The notes beneath the pieces were generated by a model. That model saw nothing but the letters and a program-made list of their open reading frames with translations. It searched no databases and was not told the origin of the DNA. A stretch of DNA of 64,000 nt from Demequina activiva (GTDB lineage Bacteria > Actinomycetota > Actinomycetes > Actinomycetales > Demequinaceae). Location: NCBI RefSeq assembly GCF_016862815.1, contig NZ_BONR01000001.1:558001-622000 (forward strand), given 5' to 3'. The translations under genes were made by a program, and so were the position numbers. Every line of letters begins with the position of its first letter. The first letter of the stretch is position 1. Below are positions 16,069-25,055 of the stretch, piece after piece.

Positions 16069-18663
16069 ATGAAGCTGAGGACAAGAATTGCTGCGACGGT
16101 GAGCGCCACTGCGCTCGCCTTGGTGGGTTGGGCCGTACCGGCCGCCGTCGCCGATCAGAGCGACAGTGACAAGAACAAGGTCGAGTACTGGGAGGCTCAG
16201 TACGAGAACGCTGTTGCCTGCTACAAGTACGGCGACACCGCCAACAACGCGCACGGCAAGGTCAGCGCGGACAAGAAGACCGTGACCCTTAAGCCGTACA
16301 ACGCGAACTGGCCAGGTGACCGCTGGGAGGTGCTCATCGTGAAGGCCGGCTCCCTGTCCTCCGTTGCCGATCCTCACAAGGTTTACGAGCTTCCCACGGC
16401 GGGCACCGCCTACACCGCTCCGGAGAACAAGGCCATCTCCCACTGGATCGTCTGCAAGGGCGCCACGCCCGAGCCGGTCGCGCTGTGCATCGACGGCACG
16501 CAGGTCGAGGTGCCGGCAGGAGACCCCCGCATCGGCCAGTACCCGGAGTTCGACCCGTCGAGCTGCGGCGACCCCGTGATCCAGCCCACCTGTGAGTCGG
16601 TGACCGCGAAGTACCCGTTCCTCTACGACGGCCACCACATCAACATCCACTTCAAGCAGCTGGACGACGACGGCGAGCCGTTCGGCGACACGCTCGAGCT
16701 GAGCTGGCACTACGACACCAACCACCCCGACTACGGCGACCTGGTCCACACCGAGACCTTCGCGTCGCACCCGAACTGGCTGGGCTGGACGCACTTCCGC
16801 ATCATCTTCGTGCAGGCCGCGGAGACCGACATCTACCCGAACACGGACTGCGGGCAGCCCAAGGAGTACGTGTGCGTGTGGAACGAGCAGACCCAGACCT
16901 CGGACAAGGTCGTCAAGACTGAGGGCAACGCGAACGAGCCCGAGTGGTACGACGGCATCGACTGCGGTCCTGTCGAGGAGTTCTGCCCCAACCTGGGCGG
17001 TGTGGACGCGCAGGGCGCGCCCCTGACCGCCGTGCCTGAGGGCTGGAGCGTCAAGGAGAACGGCGACTGCTACTACATCGTCTACGACTGCTGGCTGGTG
17101 CCCACGGACGTGACCACCGGCGCAAAGGTGCTGTCCACCCAGTTCAGCACCGGCGACGACTACCCGCTGGTCCCGCAGACCGGACCCAACGCCTTCCCGC
17201 AGACGCACCTGGGCACCGCCGACTCCTGGGAGGAGCTCGCCGCGAACGACTGCGGCTACGTCCCTCCATGCGAGGAGGAGGTGTGGATCCAGATCGACCG
17301 CTACCAGGTCGACAGCTACCTCGACGATGACCTGATCGAGCGCCTGCGCGTCGACGGCATCGTGTGGGTCCCGCAGCGCGGCGGCCCCGACGACGGCCCG
17401 CTGTACAAGGCGCACGGCTTCATCAAGCTCGTGGGCGAGGACTGCTACGACATCGACGAGTCCGAGGTGGTCGCCCAGTGCGTGGACGGCGTGCCCGTCT
17501 TCGACTGGACCGTGGATCTCAACGACCCCAACGGCAAGCTCCCCGACGAGCTGAACGATCTCACCGAGATCACCATCACGTTCTCGAAGGACGGGTTCAC
17601 GCCGTGGGTCAGGACCATCCCGATCGACCCCAACGACTATCCGCTGTGGACCGGGACCGCTGACTGGCCCGGCTACGTCGAGGACGGCTCCGGCGTGCCG
17701 GTCTCATGGCCCGGCTGGGAGTACATCGACGGCGTGCTCCAGAACGTGGGCAACGACAACTACGGCTGGACTCGCGATGGGGCGACCATCACGATCGAGC
17801 TGAACCCGGAGACCACCATCACCGGCGTGACCTACCCGACCGCCAGCGGTGACTGCGAGCCGCCCTCCGACCACTACTGCGAGTACGGCGACCAGGGCCC
17901 GCAGCCCGTGACGTACCACGGGATCGCTCCCGACGGGTCGATCGTGTGGGTCAACGGCCTCGAGTGCACGCCCATCGAGATCTGCTTCGAGGGTCAGGAG
18001 GGCTGGCAGCCGCTGGAGATCATGGAGGCCACCTTCAACCCGGAGGTCGACAAGCTCTGGAACGCGGAGGCGGAGTTCAACGGTGGCTGCGAGGAGCCGG
18101 CCGAGCCCACGCTCACCGGATCCTTCATCGGCGGCACCTGCCTCGCGGACGCTCCCTGGCTGGACTACAGCATCGTGGTCAACAACCCCGATGGCCTCCC
18201 GCTCGAGGGCGTCGAGGAGGGTGAGGAGCCCATGGCCACCATCACCTTCGTGAACCCGGACGGCGACAACTACACGCTGCCGGACACGTACCCACTCGGC
18301 ACCGGTCGCATCCTGTGGCCCGGAGCCGCCGTCGCTCCCGCCGAGGGCCTGACGGAGGCGGACATCGACCCGTTCGACGCCGCCACCTTCGTGCCCACCG
18401 ACTGGCCCGGCTGGGTCCAGAACGAGCTGGGCGAGTGGCTCGAGGTCACCGACCCGCAGGAGGACTTCGGCTGGACCCGCAACGGCGTCCAGATCCTCGT
18501 GGAGGTCAACCCGGAGACCACCGTCACGGTGAACTACCCGCCTGCCACGCCTGAGTGCGCGGCCGTGCCGCCGGACGAGTTCACCGTGGTCGCCGGCGCT
18601 CCGCCGCTGCCCGAGGCCCGGCCCGCAGTGCCGGTCCAGGCAGTCGCCTCGTACGCGGGCTGA
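16069..18663 (+). CDS. Large secreted repeat-containing protein of unknown function
   Basis: An 864-residue exported protein. ATG 16069 follows GGGGAGG and opens a signal peptide ending near VPAAVADQ. Upstream in-frame codons would overrun the promoter. The mature protein is acidic, rich in Trp, Tyr, Asp and paired Cys, which suggests disulfide-stabilised beta domains. Two stretches near the C terminus are clearly repeated: GNDNYGWTRDGATITIELN / NPETTITGVTYP and QEDFGWTRNGVQILVEVN / NPETTVTVNYP, each preceded by a WPGW segment. There is no sortase motif or membrane anchor, so it is probably released or held by other wall components. The codon third positions are strongly GC, as in a native gene. 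I do not recognise a family. Confidence 0.85.
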   Translation: MKLRTRIAATVSATALALVGWAVPAAVADQSDSDKNKVEYWEAQYENAVACYKYGDTANNAHGKVSADKKTVTLKPYNANWPGDRWEVLIVKAGSLSSVADPHKVYELPTAGTAYTAPENKAISHWIVCKGATPEPVALCIDGTQVEVPAGDPRIGQYPEFDPSSCGDPVIQPTCESVTAKYPFLYDGHHINIHFKQLDDDGEPFGDTLELSWHYDTNHPDYGDLVHTETFASHPNWLGWTHFRIIFVQAAETDIYPNTDCGQPKEYVCVWNEQTQTSDKVVKTEGNANEPEWYDGIDCGPVEEFCPNLGGVDAQGAPLTAVPEGWSVKENGDCYYIVYDCWLVPTDVTTGAKVLSTQFSTGDDYPLVPQTGPNAFPQTHLGTADSWEELAANDCGYVPPCEEEVWIQIDRYQVDSYLDDDLIERLRVDGIVWVPQRGGPDDGPLYKAHGFIKLVGEDCYDIDESEVVAQCVDGVPVFDWTVDLNDPNGKLPDELNDLTEITITFSKDGFTPWVRTIPIDPNDYPLWTGTADWPGYVEDGSGVPVSWPGWEYIDGVLQNVGNDNYGWTRDGATITIELNPETTITGVTYPTASGDCEPPSDHYCEYGDQGPQPVTYHGIAPDGSIVWVNGLECTPIEICFEGQEGWQPLEIMEATFNPEVDKLWNAEAEFNGGCEEPAEPTLTGSFIGGTCLADAPWLDYSIVVNNPDGLPLEGVEEGEEPMATITFVNPDGDNYTLPDTYPLGTGRILWPGAAVAPAEGLTEADIDPFDAATFVPTDWPGWVQNELGEWLEVTDPQEDFGWTRNGVQILVEVNPETTVTVNYPPATPECAAVPPDEFTVVAGAPPLPEARPAVPVQAVASYAG

Positions 18664-18688
18664 CCCCCTCAGTTCGCGTCCACGCAGC

Positions 18689-18717
18689 GCCCGTCCCACC
18701 TTCCTGGTGGGGCGGGC
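18689..18717 (+). terminator. Rho-independent-type terminator of the secreted-protein gene
   Basis: Twelve-base arms (GCCCGTCCCACC and GGTGGGGCGGGC, one G-T pair) enclose the loop TTCCT, 26 nt after the stop codon. It is followed by GTTGTG, a weak T-tract. The position after the plus-strand gene supports a terminator. Confidence 0.7.
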
Positions 18718-18740
18718 GTTGTGCTGGGCAGGGGGCTTCC

Positions 18741-18809
18741 CTGAGTGACCGCCAGGACGCGCGCCGGAGCCCTCGTCGACCCTCAGGGACCGATGGGACG
18801 CTCAGGTGG
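18741..18809 (+). repeat. Intergenic repeat element, copy 1
   Basis: A roughly 70-bp element that begins CTGAGTGACCG and ends GACCGATGGGACGCTCAG followed by GTGG. A second copy in the opposite orientation lies at 21292-21366. Within each copy a GACCGAT-type block occurs near both ends, and the outer ends form inverted CTGAG/CTCAG. Both copies sit between the 3' ends of converging genes. It looks like a small REP/MITE-like repeat with no coding capacity. Confidence 0.55.
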
Positions 18810-18824
18810 TGGAGCCCGGGTCGC

Positions 18825-19673
18825 CTACGTGGCGACGGCGTCCGCGTCGCTGATGTAGACCGGGGCGCCCAGCGGCAGCCCCACCTCCGTCACCAGCTGC
18901 GAGATCACTTCATTGGGGAGTCGAATGCAGCCGCTCGAGGCGAGCGTGCCGATCGAGTCCGGCTCGTTGGTGCCGTGGATGCCGATCACCGCGTCGCCGC
19001 CGTTGAAGCTCTCCAGCACCGGGGAGTACCCGGACAGTCCGTAGGCGTACGGCCCGTAGACGCCGCCCGGATCCGGCTGCTGCAGCAGCTCCCTGATGTA
19101 GTAGGTGCCGCCGGGAGTGGGGCGGTCCGCGCGTCCCACTCCGATCGCGGACGTCAGCACCTCCTCAGCGCCCTTGAACACCGTCAGCTCGAAGCGATCC
19201 AGAGCGATCTCGACGCGCATGTCCGTGGAGATGAGATCGACGTCCTCGGCGCGGATCCAGCCCATCATCCCGTTGGGACGCACCGGCAGATGCACCTTGA
19301 CCCAGTCGCCCTGCTGGGAGTCGACCAGGAACGTCAACGGCGTCTGGTCAGGGACCGTCAGCACATCCTCCGCATCGACGGTCTGCTGCAGCGCGCCGTC
19401 CGGGGCGTCGTAGACGTCCACGCTTGCGCTGCTGGCCGTCGCGATCATCGCGGTGAGCGGATTGCCCACGGACGGCACGCGCGCGCCGTCGGGCGAGCCC
19501 GAGGGGTCCGGCGCGCTCACCTCGGGGACGGGGGTGCCGCTCGCGATGATCTCGGTGGGCTCCTCGCCTCCCCCGCTGCATCCCGCGAGGACGAGGACGA
19601 GGGCGCCCGCGGCCGCGGCCGCGATGGCGCGCGCCGCCGCTCGAGCGGCACCGCCGTGAACTCCGTGACGCAT
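18825..19673 (-). CDS. L,D-transpeptidase (YkuD) lipoprotein
   Basis: A 282-residue lipoprotein (signal peptide with lipobox VLAGC; ATG 19673 with GGGGAGGG upstream). A Ser/Pro linker and an SH3-like segment (about 75-140, VDSQQGDWVKVHLPVRPNG) precede the YkuD catalytic domain. The active-site block reads GIHGTNEPDSIG followed by TLASSGCIRLPN, with the conserved His and the nucleophilic Cys. Such enzymes form 3-3 peptidoglycan cross-links or attach proteins to the wall on the outer face of the membrane. It converges on the secreted-protein gene and is divergent from the aldehyde dehydrogenase. Confidence 0.92.
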   Translation of the reverse strand: MRHGVHGGAARAAARAIAAAAAGALVLVLAGCSGGGEEPTEIIASGTPVPEVSAPDPSGSPDGARVPSVGNPLTAMIATASSASVDVYDAPDGALQQTVDAEDVLTVPDQTPLTFLVDSQQGDWVKVHLPVRPNGMMGWIRAEDVDLISTDMRVEIALDRFELTVFKGAEEVLTSAIGVGRADRPTPGGTYYIRELLQQPDPGGVYGPYAYGLSGYSPVLESFNGGDAVIGIHGTNEPDSIGTLASSGCIRLPNEVISQLVTEVGLPLGAPVYISDADAVAT

Positions 19674-19814
19674 CGGCCCTCCCCAGCCTTGGACGCATGC
19701 CGATTCTAGACCGGCGCCCACGCGGCGCACACGCCGCTTCGCGCGCCCGCGCGGCGTGGATGGATCCATCGATGAGCCGCGTTGACCCTCGTGAACCTAC
19801 GCGAAGGAGCCACC

Positions 19815-21278
19815 ATGACCGCCGATCACGAGAATGCAGTGCTGAAGGCCGTGCCCGAGGGGCTGTTCATCGGAGGGCAATGGCGCTCCGCCTCGGACGG
19901 CGCCACCCTCGACGTCACGGACCCGGCCACCGGCGACACCCTGCGGACCATCGCCTCGGCCGGTGCGGCGGACGGCATCGCCGCTCTCGACGCCGCGCAC
20001 GAGGCGTTCCCCGCCTGGGCCGCGACGCCGGCGCGCGACCGCGGCGAGATCCTGCGGCGGGCCTTCGACCTCGTCACCGAGCGCGCCGATGATCTCGCGC
20101 TCCTCATGACGCTGGAGATGGGAAAGCCGCTGTCCGGCTCGCAGGGCGAGGTCACCTACGGCGCCGAGTTCCTGCGGTGGTTCAGCGAGGAGGCGGCGCG
20201 CATCAGCGGCCGCTACGGGGCCAACCCGGAGGGCACCGGCCGCACCATCGTGTCCCAGCACCCCGTGGGACCGTGCTTCCTCATCACCCCGTGGAACTTC
20301 CCGCTCGCGATGGCCACCCGCAAGATCGCGCCCGCACTGGCGGCGGGCTGCACCGTGGTGGTGAAGCCTGCGTCCTCGACCCCGCTCACCACGATGATGG
20401 TCGCGTCGCTCCTGGAGGAGGCCGGAGTGCCCGCCGGGGTGGTGAACGTGATCCCCTCGGCCCACTCGAGCGAGGTGTCCGAGCCCATCGTTCGCGACCC
20501 ACGGTTGCGCAAGCTGTCCTTCACTGGTTCCACTGCGGTGGGCGCCTCGCTGCTCGAGCAGTCCGCGCCTGGCATCCTGCGCACGTCGATGGAGCTGGGT
20601 GGCAACGCACCCTTCGTCGTGTTCGAGGACGCGGACCTCGACGCGGCGGTGGACGGCGCCATCCAGGCCAAGTTCCGCAACATCGGCCAGGCGTGCACCG
20701 CCGCGAACCGGTTCATCGTGCACCGCGACGTGGCCGACGACTTCGCGCGCCGCGTCACCGAACGCGTGGCCAGCATGCAGGTGGGCCGCGGCACCGAGCA
20801 GGACGTGGAGATCGGCCCCCTCATCGACGCCGATGCGCTGGAGAAGGTCTCGCGCCTCGTGGACGATGCGGTGGCCAAGGGGGCGACGCTGCTCGCGGGC
20901 GGCGCCGCGGTGGACGGCGACGGCGCGTTCTATGCGCCCACGGTGCTCACGGACGTGCCAGACGACGCCGACCTACTCGAGGAGGAGATCTTTGGCCCCG
21001 TGCTGGCCATCCAGACCTTCACGAGCGAGGAGGAGGCGGTGGCGATGGCCAACGACACGCAGTTCGGGCTGGTGGCCTACGCCTACACGGAGTCGCTCGC
21101 GCGCGGACAGCGCATGATCGACGCGCTCGAGACCGGGATGCTGGGACTGAACATGGGCGTGATCTCGAATGCGTCCGCGCCGTTCGGCGGCGTCAAGATG
21201 TCCGGCCTGGGCCGCGAGGGCGGCGCGGAGGGCATCCATGAGTACCTGCAGACCAAGTACACGATGACCCCGGCCTAG
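19815..21278 (+). CDS. gabD: NAD(P)-dependent aldehyde dehydrogenase, succinate-semialdehyde type
   Basis: A 487-residue cytosolic enzyme oxidising an aldehyde, most likely succinate semialdehyde, to the acid. The family hallmarks are present: VGPCFLITPWNFPLAM, KPASSTPLTTMMVA, FTGSTAVGASLL, the catalytic Glu in MELGGNAPFVVFEDAD and the catalytic Cys in NIGQACTAANRF. The C terminus PFGGVKMSGLGREGGAEGI is typical of the GabD group. ATG 19815 has GAAGGAGC upstream. It is monocistronic. The exact substrate is inferred from overall likeness only. Confidence 0.88.
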   Translation: MTADHENAVLKAVPEGLFIGGQWRSASDGATLDVTDPATGDTLRTIASAGAADGIAALDAAHEAFPAWAATPARDRGEILRRAFDLVTERADDLALLMTLEMGKPLSGSQGEVTYGAEFLRWFSEEAARISGRYGANPEGTGRTIVSQHPVGPCFLITPWNFPLAMATRKIAPALAAGCTVVVKPASSTPLTTMMVASLLEEAGVPAGVVNVIPSAHSSEVSEPIVRDPRLRKLSFTGSTAVGASLLEQSAPGILRTSMELGGNAPFVVFEDADLDAAVDGAIQAKFRNIGQACTAANRFIVHRDVADDFARRVTERVASMQVGRGTEQDVEIGPLIDADALEKVSRLVDDAVAKGATLLAGGAAVDGDGAFYAPTVLTDVPDDADLLEEEIFGPVLAIQTFTSEEEAVAMANDTQFGLVAYAYTESLARGQRMIDALETGMLGLNMGVISNASAPFGGVKMSGLGREGGAEGIHEYLQTKYTMTPA

Positions 21279-21291
21279 CCTGCCGCCCCCT

Positions 21292-21366
21292 CCCCAACTG
21301 AGCGCCCCATCGGTCCGTGAGTGTCGGTTCCGCCGCCTCGCTGCGCCCTATCGGTCACTCAGTGGC
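21292..21366 (-). repeat. Intergenic repeat element, copy 2
   Basis: Inverted copy of the element at 18741-18809. Read on the minus strand it has CTGAGTGACCGATAGGGCGC, a roughly 30-bp variable middle, and GACCGATGGGGCGCTCAG. It lies between the aldehyde dehydrogenase gene (+) and tRNA-Thr (-). The two copies thus bracket the transpeptidase and aldehyde dehydrogenase genes. Confidence 0.55.
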
Positions 21367-21380
21367 GCACCCACGGGAAA

Positions 21381-21410
21381 GGCCCGGCCCCCAACGCTGG
21401 GGACCGGGCC
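21381..21410 (-). terminator. Terminator of tRNA-Thr
   Basis: Thirteen-base arms around a four-base loop form a GC-rich hairpin; read on the minus strand the single imperfect pair is a G-T. It starts 4 nt beyond the CCA end of the tRNA and is followed by TTTCCC on that strand. Confidence 0.7.
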
Positions 21411-21413
21411 TCG

Positions 21414-21489
21414 TGGAGCCGCCTAAGGGAATCGAACCCTTGACCTATTCATTACGAGTGAATCGCTCTGCCGACTGAGCTAAGGCGGC
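21414..21489 (-). tRNA. tRNA-Thr (anticodon CGT)
   Basis: On the minus strand the acceptor stem GCCGCCT pairs with AGGCGGC. The D arm is GCTC/GAGC. The anticodon arm ATTCA-CTCGTAA-TGAAT carries CGT and would read ACG. The T arm AAGGG-TTCGATT-CCCTT is standard. The CCA end is encoded (21414-21416). All stems pair without mismatch. Confidence 0.97.
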
Positions 21490-21528
21490 GTGCATCGCAT
21501 ACGCGGTGCGAGGAACCATAGTAGCGGG

Positions 21529-23085
21529 TCAGCACTCAGTTCCCGAATCCGGCATCTCACCGTCCACGAGGAAGCCGTCCACCGCGTCGACGATGCACTG
21601 GTTGGACCGTCCGTAGGCGGTGTGACCCTCGCCGTCGTAGGTCAGCACCTCGGCGCCGAGGCGCTCCGCGAGCGACACCGACCATGCGTACGGCGTCGCC
21701 GGATCGTTGGTGGTGCCGATCACCAGCATCTGCTCGGCGGTCGCCGCCGCCTCGAGCGACTCGATGTGCTCGTCCGCGGTCCACGGCCAGTTGTCGCAGC
21801 CCGTCGAGGACGCGAACCACCAGCCGAACGTGGGCGACGCCTCCTCCATGAGCGCGCGGTACTCCTCGATGTCCTCGAAGGTCCACGGCTCGTCCGGGAG
21901 GGCGTCCAGGCAGTTGATGGCCGTGAACGCCCAGGTGGAGTTCGCGAGGTACTCCCCGGAATCGCCGTCGCGGTCGAGGTAGAAGTTCGCCAGCTGGTAG
22001 AGCACGGAACCGGTGCCGCTGTTCACGGCCTCGTCCAGCCCCAGGTCCAGGTACTGCCAGGACGCCTCGTCGTAGAGCGTCACCACGATCCCGTAGACCA
22101 TGAGGTTGCCGTTGAGGTCCCACTTGGTGCCGGTGGGAAGCGGGTCCGCGAGCGCCTGGGCCAGGAGGTCCTGGATGGCGTCGCGCGCCTCGTCGACGTC
22201 ATCGCCCAGCGCGCATTCGTCGCGGCTGGTGCACCAGCGCAGGAAGTTGGTGAGCGCGTTCTCGAAGCCCTCCGCCTGGCCGGCCCCGATCTCCTCCTCC
22301 GGCAGCAGGAAGTCCACGGCGCCGTCGAGCACGAGTCGCCCCACGTTCTCCGGGTAGATCTCGGCGTAGGTCGCGCCCAGCTGCGTGCCGTAGGAGAAGC
22401 CCAGGTACTGCAGCTTCTCGTCTCCCAGGACGGCACGGATCACATCCATGTCGCGCGCCACGCTCACGGTGTCGACGTTGGCGGCCACCGCGCCCGAGTC
22501 CGCCTGGCACAGCGCCGCGAAGCTCGCGTTGAGCTCGTTCCACTCGTCGACGTCGGCCTGCGAACGGATGGGGCGGTCAGGGATGTAGTAGGCGTCGACC
22601 TCCTCGTCGCTGCCGCACATCACCGGCGTCGACTCGCCCACGCCGCGCGGGTCGAAGCCCACCACGTCGTACGCATCAAGCAGGTCCTCGCCCGCGGACA
22701 CGACGAAGGACTCGGTGAAGTCAAGGCCGGAGCCACCCGGCCCACCAGGGTTGATGAGTAGCGAGCCGATGCGCGCGTCCGGGTCCTGCGCGGGTGCCCG
22801 ATTGATCGCGAGGTCGATGGTCTCGCCGTCCGGCTCGGACCAGTCCAGCGGGACCTGGATCGTCGCGCACTCGAGGTCCTCGCCGCAGCTGCTCCAGTCG
22901 ACGTCCTGGTCGTAGACGGCCGATGCGTTGGGGTCGCCGGGCGCGCCGCCGTCGCTCTGGCTGGGGCCGGGCTGGGCCTCGCCGCCGTCCTCCGGCGAGA
23001 TCTGCGTCTTGTCCGGGGTGCACCCGGCGACGAGCAGCGCGGCGACTGCGGCGACAGCGAGGGACCGGCCAAGGCGAGGCGTCAT
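21529..23085 (-). CDS. Alpha/beta-hydrolase lipoprotein, tripeptidyl-aminopeptidase type
   Basis: A 518-residue exported hydrolase. The lipobox LLVAGC is followed by an acidic, low-complexity linker. The hydrolase domain has LLINPGGPGGSGLDF (oxyanion region), VVGFDPRGVGEST, the nucleophile elbow LGFSYGTQLGATYAE and the catalytic His in YDGEGHTAYGRSNQC, plus the TAP-like C-terminal part. This group (SlpD/SlpE, tripeptidyl aminopeptidases) trims peptides outside the cell. It starts 9 nt after holB, forming a tmk-holB-hydrolase operon. Confidence 0.9.
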   Translation of the reverse strand: MTPRLGRSLAVAAVAALLVAGCTPDKTQISPEDGGEAQPGPSQSDGGAPGDPNASAVYDQDVDWSSCGEDLECATIQVPLDWSEPDGETIDLAINRAPAQDPDARIGSLLINPGGPGGSGLDFTESFVVSAGEDLLDAYDVVGFDPRGVGESTPVMCGSDEEVDAYYIPDRPIRSQADVDEWNELNASFAALCQADSGAVAANVDTVSVARDMDVIRAVLGDEKLQYLGFSYGTQLGATYAEIYPENVGRLVLDGAVDFLLPEEEIGAGQAEGFENALTNFLRWCTSRDECALGDDVDEARDAIQDLLAQALADPLPTGTKWDLNGNLMVYGIVVTLYDEASWQYLDLGLDEAVNSGTGSVLYQLANFYLDRDGDSGEYLANSTWAFTAINCLDALPDEPWTFEDIEEYRALMEEASPTFGWWFASSTGCDNWPWTADEHIESLEAAATAEQMLVIGTTNDPATPYAWSVSLAERLGAEVLTYDGEGHTAYGRSNQCIVDAVDGFLVDGEMPDSGTEC

Positions 23086-23094
23086 GGGAAAACC

Positions 23095-24237
23095 CTACGC
23101 GGCCACTCGGGGCCGCAGCGCAAGCGCCATCGCCTCGAGAGCGAGCAGCGGGGCCACGTTGGAGGCGAGCCTGTCGCGCGTGGTCGACAGCGCGTCGAGG
23201 CACCTCATGGTGTCCGCGAGCTCGGTGCGTGCCGCGAGCGCCTCGATGTGGCCGCGATGGGACTCGTTGATGAGCGGCTGCGCCGCACCCACGTGCACCG
23301 CTGCGACGTCGCGGTACAGCGACATGAGGTCCACGATCGCGCGGTCCATCACATCGCGCTTGTGCCGGGTGGCGCGGCGCTTCTGGTCGTCCTCGAGCTG
23401 CTTGACCTGGCTGCGCAGCGCGGGGGGCAGGCGCCCGCCGTCGTCTGCGCCCAGGGTGCGCAGCAGCGCGTTGCGCTCCTCGACGTCGCGCTCCTCGGTC
23501 GCGGCCTTGGCGTCCTCCTCCGCGACCGCCACCAGGTCTGCGGCGGCGAGCACGGCGTCCCCGACGCCGCGGATGTCCGTCGCGAGCGCCAGCACCTGGT
23601 CCCTCCGTGCCCGCGCGGCGGGATCGCGCGCCAACCGCCGTGCGACGCCGATGTGGCTCTGCGCTGCGTAGGCGCACTGACGCGCGAGCTCTGGCTCCAC
23701 GCCGTCGCGCTCGATCAGCAGCCGTGCCACCACCTCCGGGTCCGGCATGCGCAGGCTGACCTTGCGCGAGCGCGACCGGATGGTCACCGCGATGTCCTCG
23801 CCGGAGGGCGCGCACAGCACCCACACGGTGCGCGGAGGCGGCTCCTCGATGGACTTGAGCAGCACGTTGGACGTGCGTTCGGTCATGCGGTCCGCGTCCT
23901 CGACGATGATGACGCGCCACCGCCCCTCGCTGGGCGAGCTCTGCGCGGTCGAGATCAGGTCGCGCACCTCGTCGATCGAGATGGTCACCTTCTCCGTGGC
24001 CAGCACCGTCACGTCCGCGTGGGCGCCGCTGATCGCCGTGGTGCAGGCCCGGCAGGTGCCGCACCCTCCCTCGAGGCATTGCAGCGCCGCCGCGAAGGCA
24101 CGCGCCGCATGCGAGCGTCCGGAACCGGGCGGCCCGGTGATGATCCACGCATGCGTCATCGCCGCTGGCTGAGCCACCGCCGCCTGCAGCGGCGCGATCG
24201 CGGCCTCCTGGCCCACGACCTGGTCCCACACGCTCAC
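23095..24237 (-). CDS. holB: DNA polymerase III subunit delta'
   Basis: A 380-residue clamp-loader subunit. It has the P-loop TGPPGSGRSHAARAF, a zinc module with CLEGGCGTCRACT, and the Walker-B-like IIVEDADRMTERTSNVLLKS typical of delta'. The GTG at 24237 overlaps the tmk stop (GTGA), which fixes the start; a GTG four codons earlier is less likely. The tmk-holB pair is conserved in actinobacteria. Confidence 0.93.
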   Translation of the reverse strand: MSVWDQVVGQEAAIAPLQAAVAQPAAMTHAWIITGPPGSGRSHAARAFAAALQCLEGGCGTCRACTTAISGAHADVTVLATEKVTISIDEVRDLISTAQSSPSEGRWRVIIVEDADRMTERTSNVLLKSIEEPPPRTVWVLCAPSGEDIAVTIRSRSRKVSLRMPDPEVVARLLIERDGVEPELARQCAYAAQSHIGVARRLARDPAARARRDQVLALATDIRGVGDAVLAAADLVAVAEEDAKAATEERDVEERNALLRTLGADDGGRLPPALRSQVKQLEDDQKRRATRHKRDVMDRAIVDLMSLYRDVAAVHVGAAQPLINESHRGHIEALAARTELADTMRCLDALSTTRDRLASNVAPLLALEAMALALRPRVAA

Positions 24238-24929
24238 GGGGTGCCCCACGGCTCGGTCTCCAGGCCACCGGAGGCAGAGCCGCCGTGCGCAGTCCGCGCA
24301 TCGGCCGGTCCCACGCCGGCCCTCGCCATCGCATCGGCCGTGGCCTTGGCGACGTCCTCCGCGACCTCCTCGACGGAGCGCGCGGCGTCGATGACGGCGT
24401 AGCGCTCGGGTTCACGCGCCGCGAGGTCCAGGAAGGCCTGGCGGATCAGCGCGGCGTACTCGGCGGTCTCGCGCTCGACCCGGTCGAGCTCGCGGTCCAG
24501 CCGCCCCGGGCCCGGCTCCATGTCCAGCACGATGGTCAGGTCCGGCAGCAGACCCTCCGTGGCCCAGCGCGAGATGCGCTCGACCTCCTCGCCCAGCCCG
24601 CGGGCGCCTCCCTGGTAGACGATCGAGGAGTCCACGTAGCGGTCCTGCAGCACCACGGCGCCGCGCTCGAGGGCGGGCCGCACCTTGGTGTGGATGTGGT
24701 GGGCGCGGTCCGCGGCGTACAGCAGGGCCTCCGCGCGGGGCGCCACGTGATCGCCGTGCATGACCGCCTGGCGCAGCTCCTGACCCAAGGGCGTGCCGCC
24801 CGGCTCGCGCGTGGTGACGACCTCGAATCCACCCCCTGCGGGCGCGCGCAGCAGCCCCGCCAGGAGGTCGATCTGGGTGGTCTTGCCCACGCCGTCGCCG
24901 CCCTCGACCACCACGAAGAATCCGGTCAT
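24234..24929 (-). CDS. tmk: Thymidylate kinase
   Basis: A 231-residue dTMP kinase making dTDP for DNA synthesis. It has the P-loop VVEGGDGVGKTTQIDLL, TTREPGGTPLGQELRQ, the LID-region DRYVDSSIVYQGGARGLG and an extended C-terminal tail rich in Ala and Gly after about residue 205. It is the first gene of the tmk-holB-hydrolase operon. In many actinobacteria tmk follows topA directly; here topA is 12 kb away. Confidence 0.94.
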   Translation of the reverse strand: MTGFFVVVEGGDGVGKTTQIDLLAGLLRAPAGGGFEVVTTREPGGTPLGQELRQAVMHGDHVAPRAEALLYAADRAHHIHTKVRPALERGAVVLQDRYVDSSIVYQGGARGLGEEVERISRWATEGLLPDLTIVLDMEPGPGRLDRELDRVERETAEYAALIRQAFLDLAAREPERYAVIDAARSVEEVAEDVAKATADAMARAGVGPADARTAHGGSASGGLETEPWGTP

Positions 24930-25055
24930 GGCACCAACCTACCGGCGGCGGCGGACACCTCTGGCGCCCAAGTGCGTGCCCGAGACGTGCAACACGCCAC
25001 ACAGGGCTGGATTCGGGCACGCCGCAGGAGTAGACCTAAGCCCGAGGGAGCAAGC

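Noticed and set aside
15952..17415. A 487-codon minus-strand frame
   Set aside because: It is the complement of the secreted repeat protein, which has a promoter, signal peptide and terminator on the plus strand.
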